Below are positions 8,452-16,688 of a stretch of 64,000 nt of DNA, piece after piece. Location: contig NZ_JANFQP010000001.1 in NCBI RefSeq assembly GCF_024436175.1, positions 1,280,291-1,344,290 on the forward strand, given 5' to 3'. This DNA comes from Kaistella montana (GTDB taxonomy: Bacteria > Bacteroidota > Bacteroidia > Flavobacteriales > Weeksellaceae). The notes beneath the pieces are model-generated. The model worked only from the letters and a program-made list of their open reading frames with translations. It was not told where the DNA came from and made no database searches. Both the position numbers and the translations under genes were made by a program. Positions within the stretch are counted from its first letter, which is position 1, and each line of letters starts with the position of its first letter.

Positions 8452-9423
8452 ATGACCATTAAAAATAATACTCCCGAAAAAACAAGACTGCACCTTCGCA
8501 ACAAAAACCGCGAACCTTATGATTTGGAAGCTTTAATAAAAGCAGTTCCTGAACTTGGGCAACATATTAAACCCAATAAATACGGTACCGAATCGGTAGA
8601 TTTTGCCAAACCCGAAGCTGTAAAATTGCTCAATCAAGCGTTGCTTAACCACTATTACGGGATCAAAAACTGGGATTTCCCTGATGAAAATCTCTGTCCG
8701 CCAATTCCAGGAAGAGCAGATTACATTCATTATATCGCCGACCTTTTGGCACAAACCAACTTCGGAAATTTACCCGAAGGAAATAAAATTAAAGCATTAG
8801 ACATCGGCGTTGGAGCCAATTGCATTTACCCAATCATCGGTGTGACCGAATATGGCTGGAATTTTATCGGTTCTGACATCGACCCGAAATCCGTAGAAAC
8901 TGCTAAAAGAATTGTAGAAGCCAATGAAAATTTAACCGGCAAAATCGAGATTAAATTACAAGAAAATCCCGATGCTTTTTTTGATGGAATTATCGCTGAA
9001 AACGAACGTGTAGACCTCACTTTCTGTAATCCTCCGTTTCATTCCTCAACCGAAGAAGCCGAAAAAGGAACTCAAAGAAAAATAAAAAACCTTACCGGAA
9101 AAAAATCCCAAAAACCCACGCTCAATTTCGCCGGAATCAGTAATGAATTGATTTATGAAGGTGGTGAAGCCGCTTTTATCCATAAATTGATTCGCGAAAG
9201 CAAAAATTTTGGAGAAAATGTATTTTGGTTTTCCACTTTGGTTTCCAAACAAAGCAATTTGAAAGGCATTTACAAACTATTGAACGATATGGAAATTGTT
9301 CAAATAAAAACCATTCCGATGGGAACCGGCAACAAAAGCACCCGAATTATCGCTTGGAGTTACCTTCCGAAAGCCAAACAACAAGAATGGCGCGAACAAA
9401 GGTGGATTAGTAAAAACAAATAA
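8452..9423 (+). CDS. rlmF: 23S rRNA (adenine(1618)-N6)-methyltransferase
   Basis: This 323-residue RlmF/YbiN family enzyme methylates A1618 of 23S rRNA. Typical features are the LHPRN-like opening (LHLRNKNREPYDL), NWDFPDENLCPPIPGRADYIH, the SAM-binding stretch ALDIGVGANCIYPI, and the NPPF catalytic motif at 193-196 followed by HSS. Length and motif order match the family. It follows the signalling operon after 33 bases with no terminator seen, so read-through is possible, but the functions appear unrelated. Confidence 0.93.
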   Translation: MTIKNNTPEKTRLHLRNKNREPYDLEALIKAVPELGQHIKPNKYGTESVDFAKPEAVKLLNQALLNHYYGIKNWDFPDENLCPPIPGRADYIHYIADLLAQTNFGNLPEGNKIKALDIGVGANCIYPIIGVTEYGWNFIGSDIDPKSVETAKRIVEANENLTGKIEIKLQENPDAFFDGIIAENERVDLTFCNPPFHSSTEEAEKGTQRKIKNLTGKKSQKPTLNFAGISNELIYEGGEAAFIHKLIRESKNFGENVFWFSTLVSKQSNLKGIYKLLNDMEIVQIKTIPMGTGNKSTRIIAWSYLPKAKQQEWREQRWISKNK

Positions 9424-9536
9424 CTTCAATTGGTTTTTGTAGAATTCATCGGTTAAAACGTCATTAAATTTATTTAATCTTTTAACTTTTTAAAATTAAA
9501 TTTTAAGGATTAAAAATTATCGGAGTCAAGCAAAAA

Positions 9537-10997
9537 ATGGAGGAAAACGAGCGCAAAAAATGGAAAATATGTCCGGAATGTTTAGGACTTGGCAAAAAAA
9601 AGCGAAGAGTTCGAAAAAGTGTGCGACTTCGTTATATTTCTGCTTTAGAAACCTATGAAAAGTCCGGAAAACAAGGAAAACCACCAGTTTTGCCGATTCC
9701 GCATGTGTATTCTTGCCCGGAATGTTCAGGTTCCGGTTTGATTTCTTCTGAAGAATTTCCCATTCCCGATTTCGAAAAATTTCCGCATGTATCGATTATT
9801 GGTGGCGGAATTGGCGGCGTTGCACTTGCTGTAGCTTGTTTGCATCGTGGAATTCCTTTTACCCTTTTTGAGCGGGATTTAAGCTTTGATTCTCGTTCGC
9901 AAGGTTACGGACTTACTTTACAGCAAGCGAGTAAAGCGATTGAAGGATTTGGAGTTTTTACTTTAAAAAAATCTGTGGTTTCGACTCGACATTTGGTTCA
10001 TCAACCCGACGGAAAAGTGGTTGGCGAATGGGGAATGCGAAAATGGCTCGAAAACGGAACTCAAAAATCAACCAGAAAAACCAATGTTCATATTGCCCGA
10101 CAAGCTTTGCGCGCAGCACTTTTGGAACAACTCGATGATGAAAATAATATCGTTTGGAATCACCGACTTTTAAACATTAAAAAAAATGAAGATGGAAAAT
10201 TGGAATTGCAGTTTCAAAATGGTGAAATACTAAAAACCATTCACACCGATTTGGTTGTAGGAGCAGATGGAATCCGCAGTACGGTGAGAAATTTAGTGGC
10301 TAATGAAGAAAAATTTCCTTTAAGATATTTGAATTGTTTGGTCATTCTCGGGATTTGTCCGCTGAATTCGTTGAAAAATCGAGAAAGTGATTTACTGGAT
10401 TCCGCAACGGTTTTTCAAACAGCAAATGGCCACGAAAGAATTTACATGATGCCCTACGATTCGGAAACGGTGATGTGGCAACTCAGTTTTCCGATGGAGG
10501 AAGAAGAAGCGAAAATTTTGAGTGCAAAAGGCTCAGTCGCTTTGAAGGAAGAAGCCATTCGCAGAACTCCGTGGCATTCTCCAATTCCGGAAATTTTATC
10601 GGCAACTCCGGAAGTTTTTGTTTCAGGTTATCCGGTTTATGACCGCGAATTATTAACCTCAGAATTTTTAGAAAACGCCGGAAACATCACCTTAATCGGC
10701 GACGCGGCGCATCCGATGAGTCCATTTAAAGGTCAAGGCGCGAATCAGGCGTTATTGGATGCATTATCATTGGCTCGGGAAATTTTCAAAAATTGTAATT
10801 CCACTTCCGATTGGCGAAAAAGCGGAATTCGGGAAACGGTTTTAACAAAATTTGAATCTGAAATGTTGGAACGCAGCTCAATAAAAGTCGCAGATTCCGC
10901 AGCGGCAGCAGAATTCCTACATTCTGAAATTGCTTTGTACGAAGGCAATGAACCGAGAGGAAGAGTTTTGAAAAGAAAAAAAGATCACGGAAATTAA
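9537..10997 (+). CDS. FAD-dependent monooxygenase with N-terminal DnaJ-like CxxCxGxG cysteine motifs
   Basis: This 486-residue protein has two parts. Residues 1-70 hold two CPEC(L/S)G(L/S)G motifs (C12/C15 and C60/C63) around a basic stretch, like a half DnaJ zinc finger. From residue 84 it is an aromatic-ring-hydroxylase-type flavoprotein: GGGIGG at 89-94 for the FAD ADP moiety, VVGADGIRSTVR for NAD(P)H/FAD contact, and GDAAHPMSPFKGQGAN around D389 for the FAD ribityl chain. It resembles the TetX/salicylate-hydroxylase branch, but the substrate is unknown. No signal peptide is seen. It ends in a 4-base overlap with a convergent J-domain gene. Confidence 0.85.
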   Translation: MEENERKKWKICPECLGLGKKKRRVRKSVRLRYISALETYEKSGKQGKPPVLPIPHVYSCPECSGSGLISSEEFPIPDFEKFPHVSIIGGGIGGVALAVACLHRGIPFTLFERDLSFDSRSQGYGLTLQQASKAIEGFGVFTLKKSVVSTRHLVHQPDGKVVGEWGMRKWLENGTQKSTRKTNVHIARQALRAALLEQLDDENNIVWNHRLLNIKKNEDGKLELQFQNGEILKTIHTDLVVGADGIRSTVRNLVANEEKFPLRYLNCLVILGICPLNSLKNRESDLLDSATVFQTANGHERIYMMPYDSETVMWQLSFPMEEEEAKILSAKGSVALKEEAIRRTPWHSPIPEILSATPEVFVSGYPVYDRELLTSEFLENAGNITLIGDAAHPMSPFKGQGANQALLDALSLAREIFKNCNSTSDWRKSGIRETVLTKFESEMLERSSIKVADSAAAAEFLHSEIALYEGNEPRGRVLKRKKDHGN

Positions 10998-11440
10998 TCC
11001 GCCATCACTTCGCCCGACTTTCTATAAATAAAATTTCCGTAGATGTGTCTTCTCGCAAAACGGCTCGGCGAATCGGAATTCACCATTTTGATGTAGGTAT
11101 TTCTTGGAACGCCGATGTATTCATACATTTTCCCGTTAAAATGCTGAACTTTCAAAATAGATTTCTCCAAATAAAAATCCTGAATAATCGATTGTGTAAT
11201 GGTTTCCGTGTATTCTTCTTTATATTTTTCCTGAGTTTCCGAGTTGATGCTCACCAAAAAATGATAGGCTTCAATCACCGATTTGCTTTTTTCTTCGGCA
11301 TCTAATTTTCCGGCTTCGTCGTTCACAAATTTATCGGGATGTGCGTCCTTCATGGTGTTTCTGTACACTGTTTTGAGTTCTTTCAATGTTGCAGATTTAT
11401 CAACTCCTAACAATTTTCGGTACTCGCCAATTTTTTTCAT
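10994..11440 (-). CDS. J-domain protein with C-terminal KTSC domain
   Basis: The protein has 148 residues from the ATG at 11440 (MKKIGEYRKLLGVDK). An upstream in-frame ATG at 11497 adds only 19 residues unlike the family. Residues 1-75 form a DnaJ-type J domain with the Hsp70-stimulating HPD tripeptide (DAHPDKF). Residues 85-148 match the KTSC fold (SILKVQHFNGKMYEYIGVP... RRHIYGNFIY). This architecture is common but poorly studied in flavobacteria. It presumably recruits DnaK. It shares a palindromic TTAA stop with the convergent flavoprotein, which has DnaJ-like cysteine motifs of its own. Confidence 0.82.
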   Translation of the reverse strand: MKKIGEYRKLLGVDKSATLKELKTVYRNTMKDAHPDKFVNDEAGKLDAEEKSKSVIEAYHFLVSINSETQEKYKEEYTETITQSIIQDFYLEKSILKVQHFNGKMYEYIGVPRNTYIKMVNSDSPSRFARRHIYGNFIYRKSGEVMAD

Positions 11441-11587
11441 ACTTGTATTTCTATTTTCGGGGTGCAAAATTAGGCATTTAAATTTTAATAAAAACAATAA
11501 AGTATTCTGATAATGAGAAAATTAATCTATTCTTCATGAATTCACGCATCTCTGCCCAAACCACACCCAACTTCCACACAAAAATCT

Positions 11588-11595
11588 TATCTTTG
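11588..11595 (+). promoter_or_regulatory. Putative -7 box TATCTTTG(C) for tyrS
   Basis: A perfect TAnnTTTGC match 22 bases before the tyrS ATG leaves a leader of about 18 bases. No TTTG is seen at the expected -33 position. Confidence 0.55.
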
Positions 11596-11617
11596 CTACT
11601 CAAAAATTTTTAAGAAA

Positions 11618-12913
11618 ATGAATTCCTTTATTGAAGAACTGAAATGGCGCGGCCTTTTTTCCGACATGATGCCCGGAACCGAAGAACAACTGAACAAAGA
11701 GATCACCACCGCATATATCGGTTTTGATCCAACTGCAGATTCTTTGCACATCGGAAGTCTTATTCAGATCAAAATTCTGGCTCATTTTCAACAACACGGA
11801 CACAAACCTATCGCATTGGTAGGCGGCGCAACCGGAATGATTGGCGATCCTTCGGGAAAATCCAATGAGAGAAATCTTTTGGATGAAGCGACTTTAAACC
11901 ACTATGTAGATTGCCTAAAAAACCAACTTTCGAAATTCTTGAAATTCGACGGCAATGAAGCCAACAAAGCCGAATTGGTGAACAATTACGATTGGATGAA
12001 GGAATTTTCTTTCCTAGAATTCATTCGTGATATCGGGAAAAACATCACCGTAAATTACATGATGGCGAAAGAATCGGTAAAAAAGAGAATTACCGGCGAA
12101 GGAGGTGCGGAAGGAATGAGTTTCACCGAATTTACTTACCAACTTTTGCAAGGTTACGATTTCCTGCATTTGTACCGTGAAAAAAACGTGAAATTGCAAA
12201 TGGGCGGTTCTGATCAATGGGGAAATATCACCACCGGAACAGAATTGATCCGAAGAAAAGCGCAAGGAGAGGCGTTTGCTTTAACAGTTCCATTAATCAC
12301 CAAATCCGACGGTTCCAAATTCGGAAAATCGGAAAGTGGCGAGAATTATTGGCTCGATCCAAAGAAAACTTCACCTTACAAATTTTACCAATTTTGGGTA
12401 AATGCAACCGACGAAGATGCGGAAAGATTCATTAAATTTTATACTTTTTTAAGCAAAGAAGAAATCGAAAACTTAATTGCTGAACACAAAACCGCTCCAC
12501 ACGAACGAAAACTTCAGAAAAAACTCGCTGAGGAAGTGACAGTTTGGGTTCACAATCGTGAAGAATTTGAGAAAGCAGTGAAAGCTTCAGAAATTCTTTT
12601 CGGAAAATCGACCGCGGAAGATTTAGTAAATCTGGATGAAGCAACTTTCTTGGAAGTTTTTGAAGGCGTTCCACAAAAAGAAATTGCGAAAAATGAAGTT
12701 TTAGGAAGCAACGTAATCGATTTGATTTCGGAGCAAACAGGTTTCTTAAAATCAAAAGGAGAAGCGAGAAGAGAGCTACAAAGCAACGCAATTTCCATCA
12801 ACAAAGAAAAAGTAAACGATAGTTTTTCAGTTTCAGAAAAAGACCTCATCGACGGAAAATTCCTCTTGCTGCAGAAAGGCAAGAAAAATTATTTCATCGT
12901 AAAAACAATATAA
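11618..12913 (+). CDS. tyrS: Tyrosine--tRNA ligase
   Basis: This 431-residue class I aminoacyl-tRNA synthetase charges tRNA-Tyr. The HIGH motif appears as HIGS (44-47) and the KMSKS loop as KFGKS (234-238), as is usual for bacterial TyrS of the KFGKT type. The tyrosine-binding region [18 protein letters not shown] and the Q-Y-x-Q-G-Y pattern (LLQGYDF) are present. The C-terminal 60 residues form an S4-like RNA-binding domain. Full length. It is monocistronic, with its own -7 box and a hairpin terminator downstream at 12924. Confidence 0.97.
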   Translation: MNSFIEELKWRGLFSDMMPGTEEQLNKEITTAYIGFDPTADSLHIGSLIQIKILAHFQQHGHKPIALVGGATGMIGDPSGKSNERNLLDEATLNHYVDCLKNQLSKFLKFDGNEANKAELVNNYDWMKEFSFLEFIRDIGKNITVNYMMAKESVKKRITGEGGAEGMSFTEFTYQLLQGYDFLHLYREKNVKLQMGGSDQWGNITTGTELIRRKAQGEAFALTVPLITKSDGSKFGKSESGENYWLDPKKTSPYKFYQFWVNATDEDAERFIKFYTFLSKEEIENLIAEHKTAPHERKLQKKLAEEVTVWVHNREEFEKAVKASEILFGKSTAEDLVNLDEATFLEVFEGVPQKEIAKNEVLGSNVIDLISEQTGFLKSKGEARRELQSNAISINKEKVNDSFSVSEKDLIDGKFLLLQKGKKNYFIVKTI

Positions 12914-12923
12914 CCAGAAAGAA

Positions 12924-12952
12924 AATCCGGAATATAAATCCGGATTTTTTTT
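12924..12952 (+). terminator. Intrinsic terminator after tyrS
   Basis: A 7-bp perfect stem (AATCCGG/CCGGATT, loop of 9) is followed at once by a run of eight T residues. It lies 10 bases beyond the tyrS stop. Confidence 0.8.
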
Positions 12953-13018
12953 CTTAACAATTTCAACTTCGGGTTAATCCCCACAATTTTTATATTTTAA
13001 TTTTTTATTCCTTTTTTA

Positions 13019-13771
13019 ATGGTTATTCTTATTTTTATCGCAGTTCTATGGTATTCAGGGCTGTTTTTCCAGACTTTTTTCCTTCACCGGTACGCAGCGC
13101 ATCAAACCTACAAGATGTCGCGATTCGGCGAAAAATTATGTTATGTACTGACTTGGATTACCCAAGGTTCCAACTACCTTTCCGCTTACGGTTATGGAGT
13201 AATGCACCGCATGCATCATGCTTATGCCGACACCGAAAAAGATCCTCATTCACCAAAATATGATCACAATCTTTTCACGATGATGTGGCGCACCAAATCG
13301 ATTTACCAACAAATCAACCAGCAAAAGGTAAAAATCGAGGAAAAATTCACCAAAAACGTTCCTCAATGGGAAGGTTTCGACAAGTTTGCAAGTTCGTGGG
13401 GTTCAAGAATTGGTTGGGCAATTGGTTACACTGCATTTTTCTATTTTTTCGCGACCGCTTGGTGGCAATGGATTTTGCTTCCGGTTGCGTACATGATGGC
13501 TCCAATTCATGGCGTGATTATCAATTGGTTCGGACATATTTACGGATATGTAAATTTTAAAGTTTCAGATACTTCCAAAAACCTCTTTCATTTCGATTGG
13601 TTGATGATGGGTGAAGGTTACCATAACAATCACCACAAACATGGCGGAAGAGCCAATTTCGGTGGCGTAAGATGGCACGAAATCGATGTCACCTATTACA
13701 TCATGATTCTTTTGGATAAAATGAAACTCATCCAACTGAAACCAGTAGCAAAAGTTACGAGAGAATTATAA
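13019..13771 (+). CDS. Membrane fatty-acid (acyl-CoA type) desaturase
   Basis: This 250-residue integral membrane di-iron desaturase has the three histidine boxes: HRYAAH (23-28), HRMHH (63-67) and HNNHH (202-206). Hydrophobic segments lie near residues 1-22, 40-58, and 135-175. It is shorter than eukaryotic stearoyl-CoA desaturases but matches bacterial homologues of the delta-9 type. It introduces a double bond in fatty acyl chains at the membrane, probably for fluidity control. A strong terminator follows at 13812. Regiospecificity cannot be judged from sequence. Confidence 0.88.
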   Translation: MVILIFIAVLWYSGLFFQTFFLHRYAAHQTYKMSRFGEKLCYVLTWITQGSNYLSAYGYGVMHRMHHAYADTEKDPHSPKYDHNLFTMMWRTKSIYQQINQQKVKIEEKFTKNVPQWEGFDKFASSWGSRIGWAIGYTAFFYFFATAWWQWILLPVAYMMAPIHGVIINWFGHIYGYVNFKVSDTSKNLFHFDWLMMGEGYHNNHHKHGGRANFGGVRWHEIDVTYYIMILLDKMKLIQLKPVAKVTREL

Positions 13772-13811
13772 ATTGATCGGGTTGCAAAAACCCCAGTTTC
13801 CTAAAAATCTA

Positions 13812-13842
13812 AATCCTGAATTTCTTGTTCAGGATTTTTTTT
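13812..13842 (+). terminator. Intrinsic terminator after the desaturase
   Basis: A 9-bp perfect stem AATCCTGAA/TTCAGGATT with a 7-base loop is followed by eight T residues in a row. Confidence 0.85.
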
Positions 13843-14226
13843 GGCTTTAATTTCAATCCAGAAATTCAAACTAAAAATTCCATTAAGTCTTTTTTCAAAA
13901 CTTAAAATTTAGAATAAATCTGGAGCTCATTTGGAAGCAAAAATTAATGACGAGAACAATCAGATTTTTGGAAAAATAATTCAGTCTTTTCTAATCATTG
14001 AATGATTATGGGTATAAATTAGACTAAATTTTTATTTGTAATAACTTAAAGTAAAATTTAAATTTTAATCATATCTAATTAATTTTCAAATGTTAAAATT
14101 AAATTTATCTAAAGTTAAACTTGAAATAAAAAATTTAAAGGTAAAAATCGTAAAATTTTCATGAATTTTCAGAGCAAGAAAAAATCACAATGAAAAAATG
14201 ATGAAAAATTTCATCAATAATTCTTC

Positions 14227-14257
14227 TTTGCAACTCCTAAAAAATAGAATATCTTTG
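14227..14257 (+). promoter_or_regulatory. Consensus Bacteroidota promoter abutting the hydrolase start codon
   Basis: TTTG at 14227-14230, a 19-base spacer, then TATCTTTG at 14250-14257: a textbook -33/-7 pair. The ATG starts at 14262, only four bases after the -7 box, so transcription should begin at or within a base or two of the start codon. Confidence 0.7.
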
Positions 14258-14261
14258 TTCA

Positions 14262-14900
14262 ATGGATTTACATTATTTGGTTCGCGAACCACAAAACTTG
14301 AATTCGAAAACTCCACTTTTAATTTTACTTCACGGCTACGGAAGCAACGAAGAAGATCTATTTTCTTTTGTTCCTACTCTACCCGAAGATTGGTTGGTGG
14401 TAAGTTTTCGTGCGCCAATGAATTCGCAATATGAAGGCTATTCTTGGTACGACATCGATTTGATGAACACGGAAAACCGAATCGATATTCCGCAAGCCAA
14501 AGAATCTTTGAACGGGATTTTAGAAAATATTTTAAAAATCGGCAATCATTACGGTTTAACCGATAACGAAACTCATTTGTGCGGATTTTCGCAAGGAGGA
14601 ATCTTATCATATGCTTTAGCCCTAGAAAACCCTCAATTGTTCTCTAAAGTGGCTTGTATGAGCTGTTATCCGGAAGAAAAACTCATGGAAAACATGGTGA
14701 AGGACAAAAAGAAACTAGAAAGGTTGAGATTTTTCATCTCTCACGGAACCGAAGATGCCGTAATTCCGTTGGAATGGGGTCGAAAAGCAGCTGATTTGTT
14801 GTACGATTTAAGCTGTTATTTCTCTTTCCGAGAATACATGAGTGGACACGGCGTGAACCAGAAAAACTACATGGATTTAATGGATTTCTTTAAAAAATAA
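14262..14900 (+). CDS. Alpha/beta hydrolase, carboxylesterase/phospholipase family
   Basis: This 212-residue cytosolic esterase of the Abhydrolase_2 family has its oxyanion-hole motif LLHGYGSNEEDL near residues 24-36. The catalytic triad is S110 (GFSQGG), D165 (GTEDAVIP) and H196 (GHGVN). Full length, and no signal peptide. The start is fixed by the upstream promoter, because the next Met lies beyond the HGYG motif. It overlaps the next gene by one base (TAATG), so the two hydrolases are likely co-expressed. The natural ester substrate is unknown. Confidence 0.88.
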   Translation: MDLHYLVREPQNLNSKTPLLILLHGYGSNEEDLFSFVPTLPEDWLVVSFRAPMNSQYEGYSWYDIDLMNTENRIDIPQAKESLNGILENILKIGNHYGLTDNETHLCGFSQGGILSYALALENPQLFSKVACMSCYPEEKLMENMVKDKKKLERLRFFISHGTEDAVIPLEWGRKAADLLYDLSCYFSFREYMSGHGVNQKNYMDLMDFFKK

Positions 14901-16045
14901 TGAAAAGCTGGCTGTTTCTGATTTGCGTTTCGGTACAATTTTCAGCTCAAATTACTTTAAAAGTTACCGAAATTCCTGAAAACACTCCGAAAAATGCAAC
15001 CATTTACGTTGCTGGAAATTTTAATGGCTGGAACCCTAATTCTACTCCATTAATTTCCGATGGAAAAGGAAATCAAACAGTTACAATTCCCGAAGGAAAT
15101 GGCTTAATTGAATACAAATTCACCCGCGGAAACTGGAATACCGCCGAAGGAAATGCTTCCGGAAATCCAATTTCTAACCGAAATTCTGTATTCACGGGAA
15201 AACCACAAACCATCGAAACGCAGATTCTTTCTTGGGAAAAAGCCACCGAAAAAGTGAGTACTGCAGCCAAAAACGTTCACTTGATCAGTAATTCATTTCT
15301 CATTCCAGAACTCGGAAGAACCCGAAAAATCTGGATTTATCTTCCTCCGGATTACGAAACCAGCAAGAAAAAATATCCTGTAATTTACATGCAAGACGGG
15401 CAAAATCTTTTCGACAATGCTACTTCGTTTTCAGGAGAATGGGAAATCGACGAAACCCTGAACCAGCTTTTCGCAGAAGGCGATTACGGCGCTATCGTTG
15501 TTGGAATTGACAACGGTGATAGTCATCGAATTGACGAATACACTCCATGGAAAAACCCAGAATACGGAGGCGGCGAAGGAGATTTGTACGCAGATTTTTT
15601 AGCAAAAACTTTGAAACCGTTTATCGACAGTCATTACAGAACCAAAACCGGAAAAAAGCACAACGCATTGATCGGAAGTTCTTTAGGAGCATTAATTTCC
15701 AATTATGCTGGAATAAAATATCATAATGTTTTTTCCAAAATCGGTTCTTTCAGTCCTGCTTATTGGATTGTAAATCAGGAATTTAACAATTACGTCAAGG
15801 ATTCTAATATGAATTTATCTGCAACGCGAATCTATTTCGTTACCGGTTCCCGAGAAAGCAAGACCATGACAAAAGATCTGGAAACTGTGAAAAATAATCT
15901 GCAGAAGAAAGGTCTGAAACCCGGAAATACCTTTGTAAAAGTAGATTCCTACGGTCAACATAATGAAAATTACTGGAAAGGAGAATTTAGAGAGGCTTAC
16001 AGATGGCTTTTTAAAACATCAAAACTAAAAAGCAAAAAAAAATAG
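14900..16045 (+). CDS. Secreted esterase (Esterase_D family) with N-terminal starch-binding-like domain
   Basis: This 381-residue protein begins with a signal peptide (about residues 1-17, ending FSAQ). Residues 18-110 resemble a CBM20/CBM48-type fold (ATIYVAGNFNGWNPNSTPL... GLIEYKFTRGNW). The catalytic esterase domain spans about 125-375: YLPPDYE, VIYMQDGQNLFD, and the nucleophile elbow G259-S-S261-L-G263. This is the Fes/IroE-like fold, found in feruloyl, siderophore and acyl esterases. The carbohydrate-binding domain hints at a polysaccharide-associated ester. The ATG at 14900 is fused to the previous stop (TAATG), implying coupling. Confidence 0.8.
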   Translation: MKSWLFLICVSVQFSAQITLKVTEIPENTPKNATIYVAGNFNGWNPNSTPLISDGKGNQTVTIPEGNGLIEYKFTRGNWNTAEGNASGNPISNRNSVFTGKPQTIETQILSWEKATEKVSTAAKNVHLISNSFLIPELGRTRKIWIYLPPDYETSKKKYPVIYMQDGQNLFDNATSFSGEWEIDETLNQLFAEGDYGAIVVGIDNGDSHRIDEYTPWKNPEYGGGEGDLYADFLAKTLKPFIDSHYRTKTGKKHNALIGSSLGALISNYAGIKYHNVFSKIGSFSPAYWIVNQEFNNYVKDSNMNLSATRIYFVTGSRESKTMTKDLETVKNNLQKKGLKPGNTFVKVDSYGQHNENYWKGEFREAYRWLFKTSKLKSKKK

Positions 16046-16083
16046 AAACATCCAACAAAAAACTCAGTAATCTCCGCTTATTT

Positions 16084-16539
16084 CTATGGTTCAATCACTG
16101 TAGAATTTTTCACTTCTTTGATCATAAAAGAACTTTGAGTACTCGCAATATGCTGTAAATTCGTAAGTTTTCCTACCATAAATTCACGATATTCCTGAAT
16201 GTCTCGAACACAAATTTTGAGGATATAATCGTAGTCTCCAGATACGTGAAAACATTCTAAAACTTCCGGAAACTGTGTGATTTCTTTTTCAAATTGGGAA
16301 ATGTACTCCTTTTTGTGCTGAATAAGTTTTACATGACACAACACCACGAAGCTTTTCAGTATTTTTTCGTTGTTGAGCAATGCAACATATCGCGCAATGA
16401 TTTTCTGTTTCTCTAATTTTTTAATCCGTTCGAAAACCGCAGTAACCGATAAATCTAGTTCCAGAGCGAGCTGTTTGGTTGTTTTTTTCGCATCAGTTTG
16501 GAGCAGAATCAGCAATTTTTTATCTTTAGAATCCAACAT
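16084..16539 (-). CDS. Lrp/AsnC-family transcriptional regulator
   Basis: This 151-residue protein has an N-terminal winged helix-turn-helix (MLDSKDKKLLILLQTDAKKT, then LALELDLSVTAVFERIKKLE) and a C-terminal RAM/ligand-binding domain (HVSGDYDYILKI). Such regulators sense amino acids and often control a neighbouring gene. The divergent gene, 149 bases away, encodes a PLP enzyme of the methionine gamma-lyase type, so it is the likely target, and the effector may be methionine or a related amino acid (inference from arrangement). Convergent with the esterase. Confidence 0.9.
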   Translation of the reverse strand: MLDSKDKKLLILLQTDAKKTTKQLALELDLSVTAVFERIKKLEKQKIIARYVALLNNEKILKSFVVLCHVKLIQHKKEYISQFEKEITQFPEVLECFHVSGDYDYILKICVRDIQEYREFMVGKLTNLQHIASTQSSFMIKEVKNSTVIEP

Positions 16540-16577
16540 TAATAGAATTATTTTCGGTGAGTCTTATTATTATTCAT

Positions 16578-16585
16578 CAAATATA
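16578..16585 (-). promoter_or_regulatory. Putative -7 box TATATTTG for the Lrp-type regulator
   Basis: A perfect TAnnTTTG on the minus strand lies 38 bases upstream of the regulator ATG at 16539. The -33 element is not clear. Confidence 0.45.
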
Positions 16586-16688
16586 AATTTAAATTCTATG
16601 ATTTACCATTAAAATAAATTTATTTTCTAAATTTCATCTTATTCATTGTTTTTAAATCAGATAATAAAGATTTTTAAACAAAAAAATC

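Larger units (their letters stand above)
13772..14261. other. 490-base intergenic region
   Basis: It holds the desaturase terminator at 13812-13842 and a consensus promoter at 14227-14257. The 380 bases between are very AT-rich with many short TAAA/AAATTT runs; no plausible coding frame, RNA fold or repeat could be supported there. Confidence 0.6.

Noticed and set aside
14198..14434. 78-codon plus-strand ORF overlapping the hydrolase start
   Set aside because: It spans the consensus promoter and overlaps a strong esterase gene in another frame.
16540..16688. SAM-type riboswitch before the MGL-like gene, and the same before the cystathionine gamma-synthase-like gene at 46.9 kb
   Set aside because: No matching core sequences or stems were found in either leader; the second leader holds only AAGC repeats.
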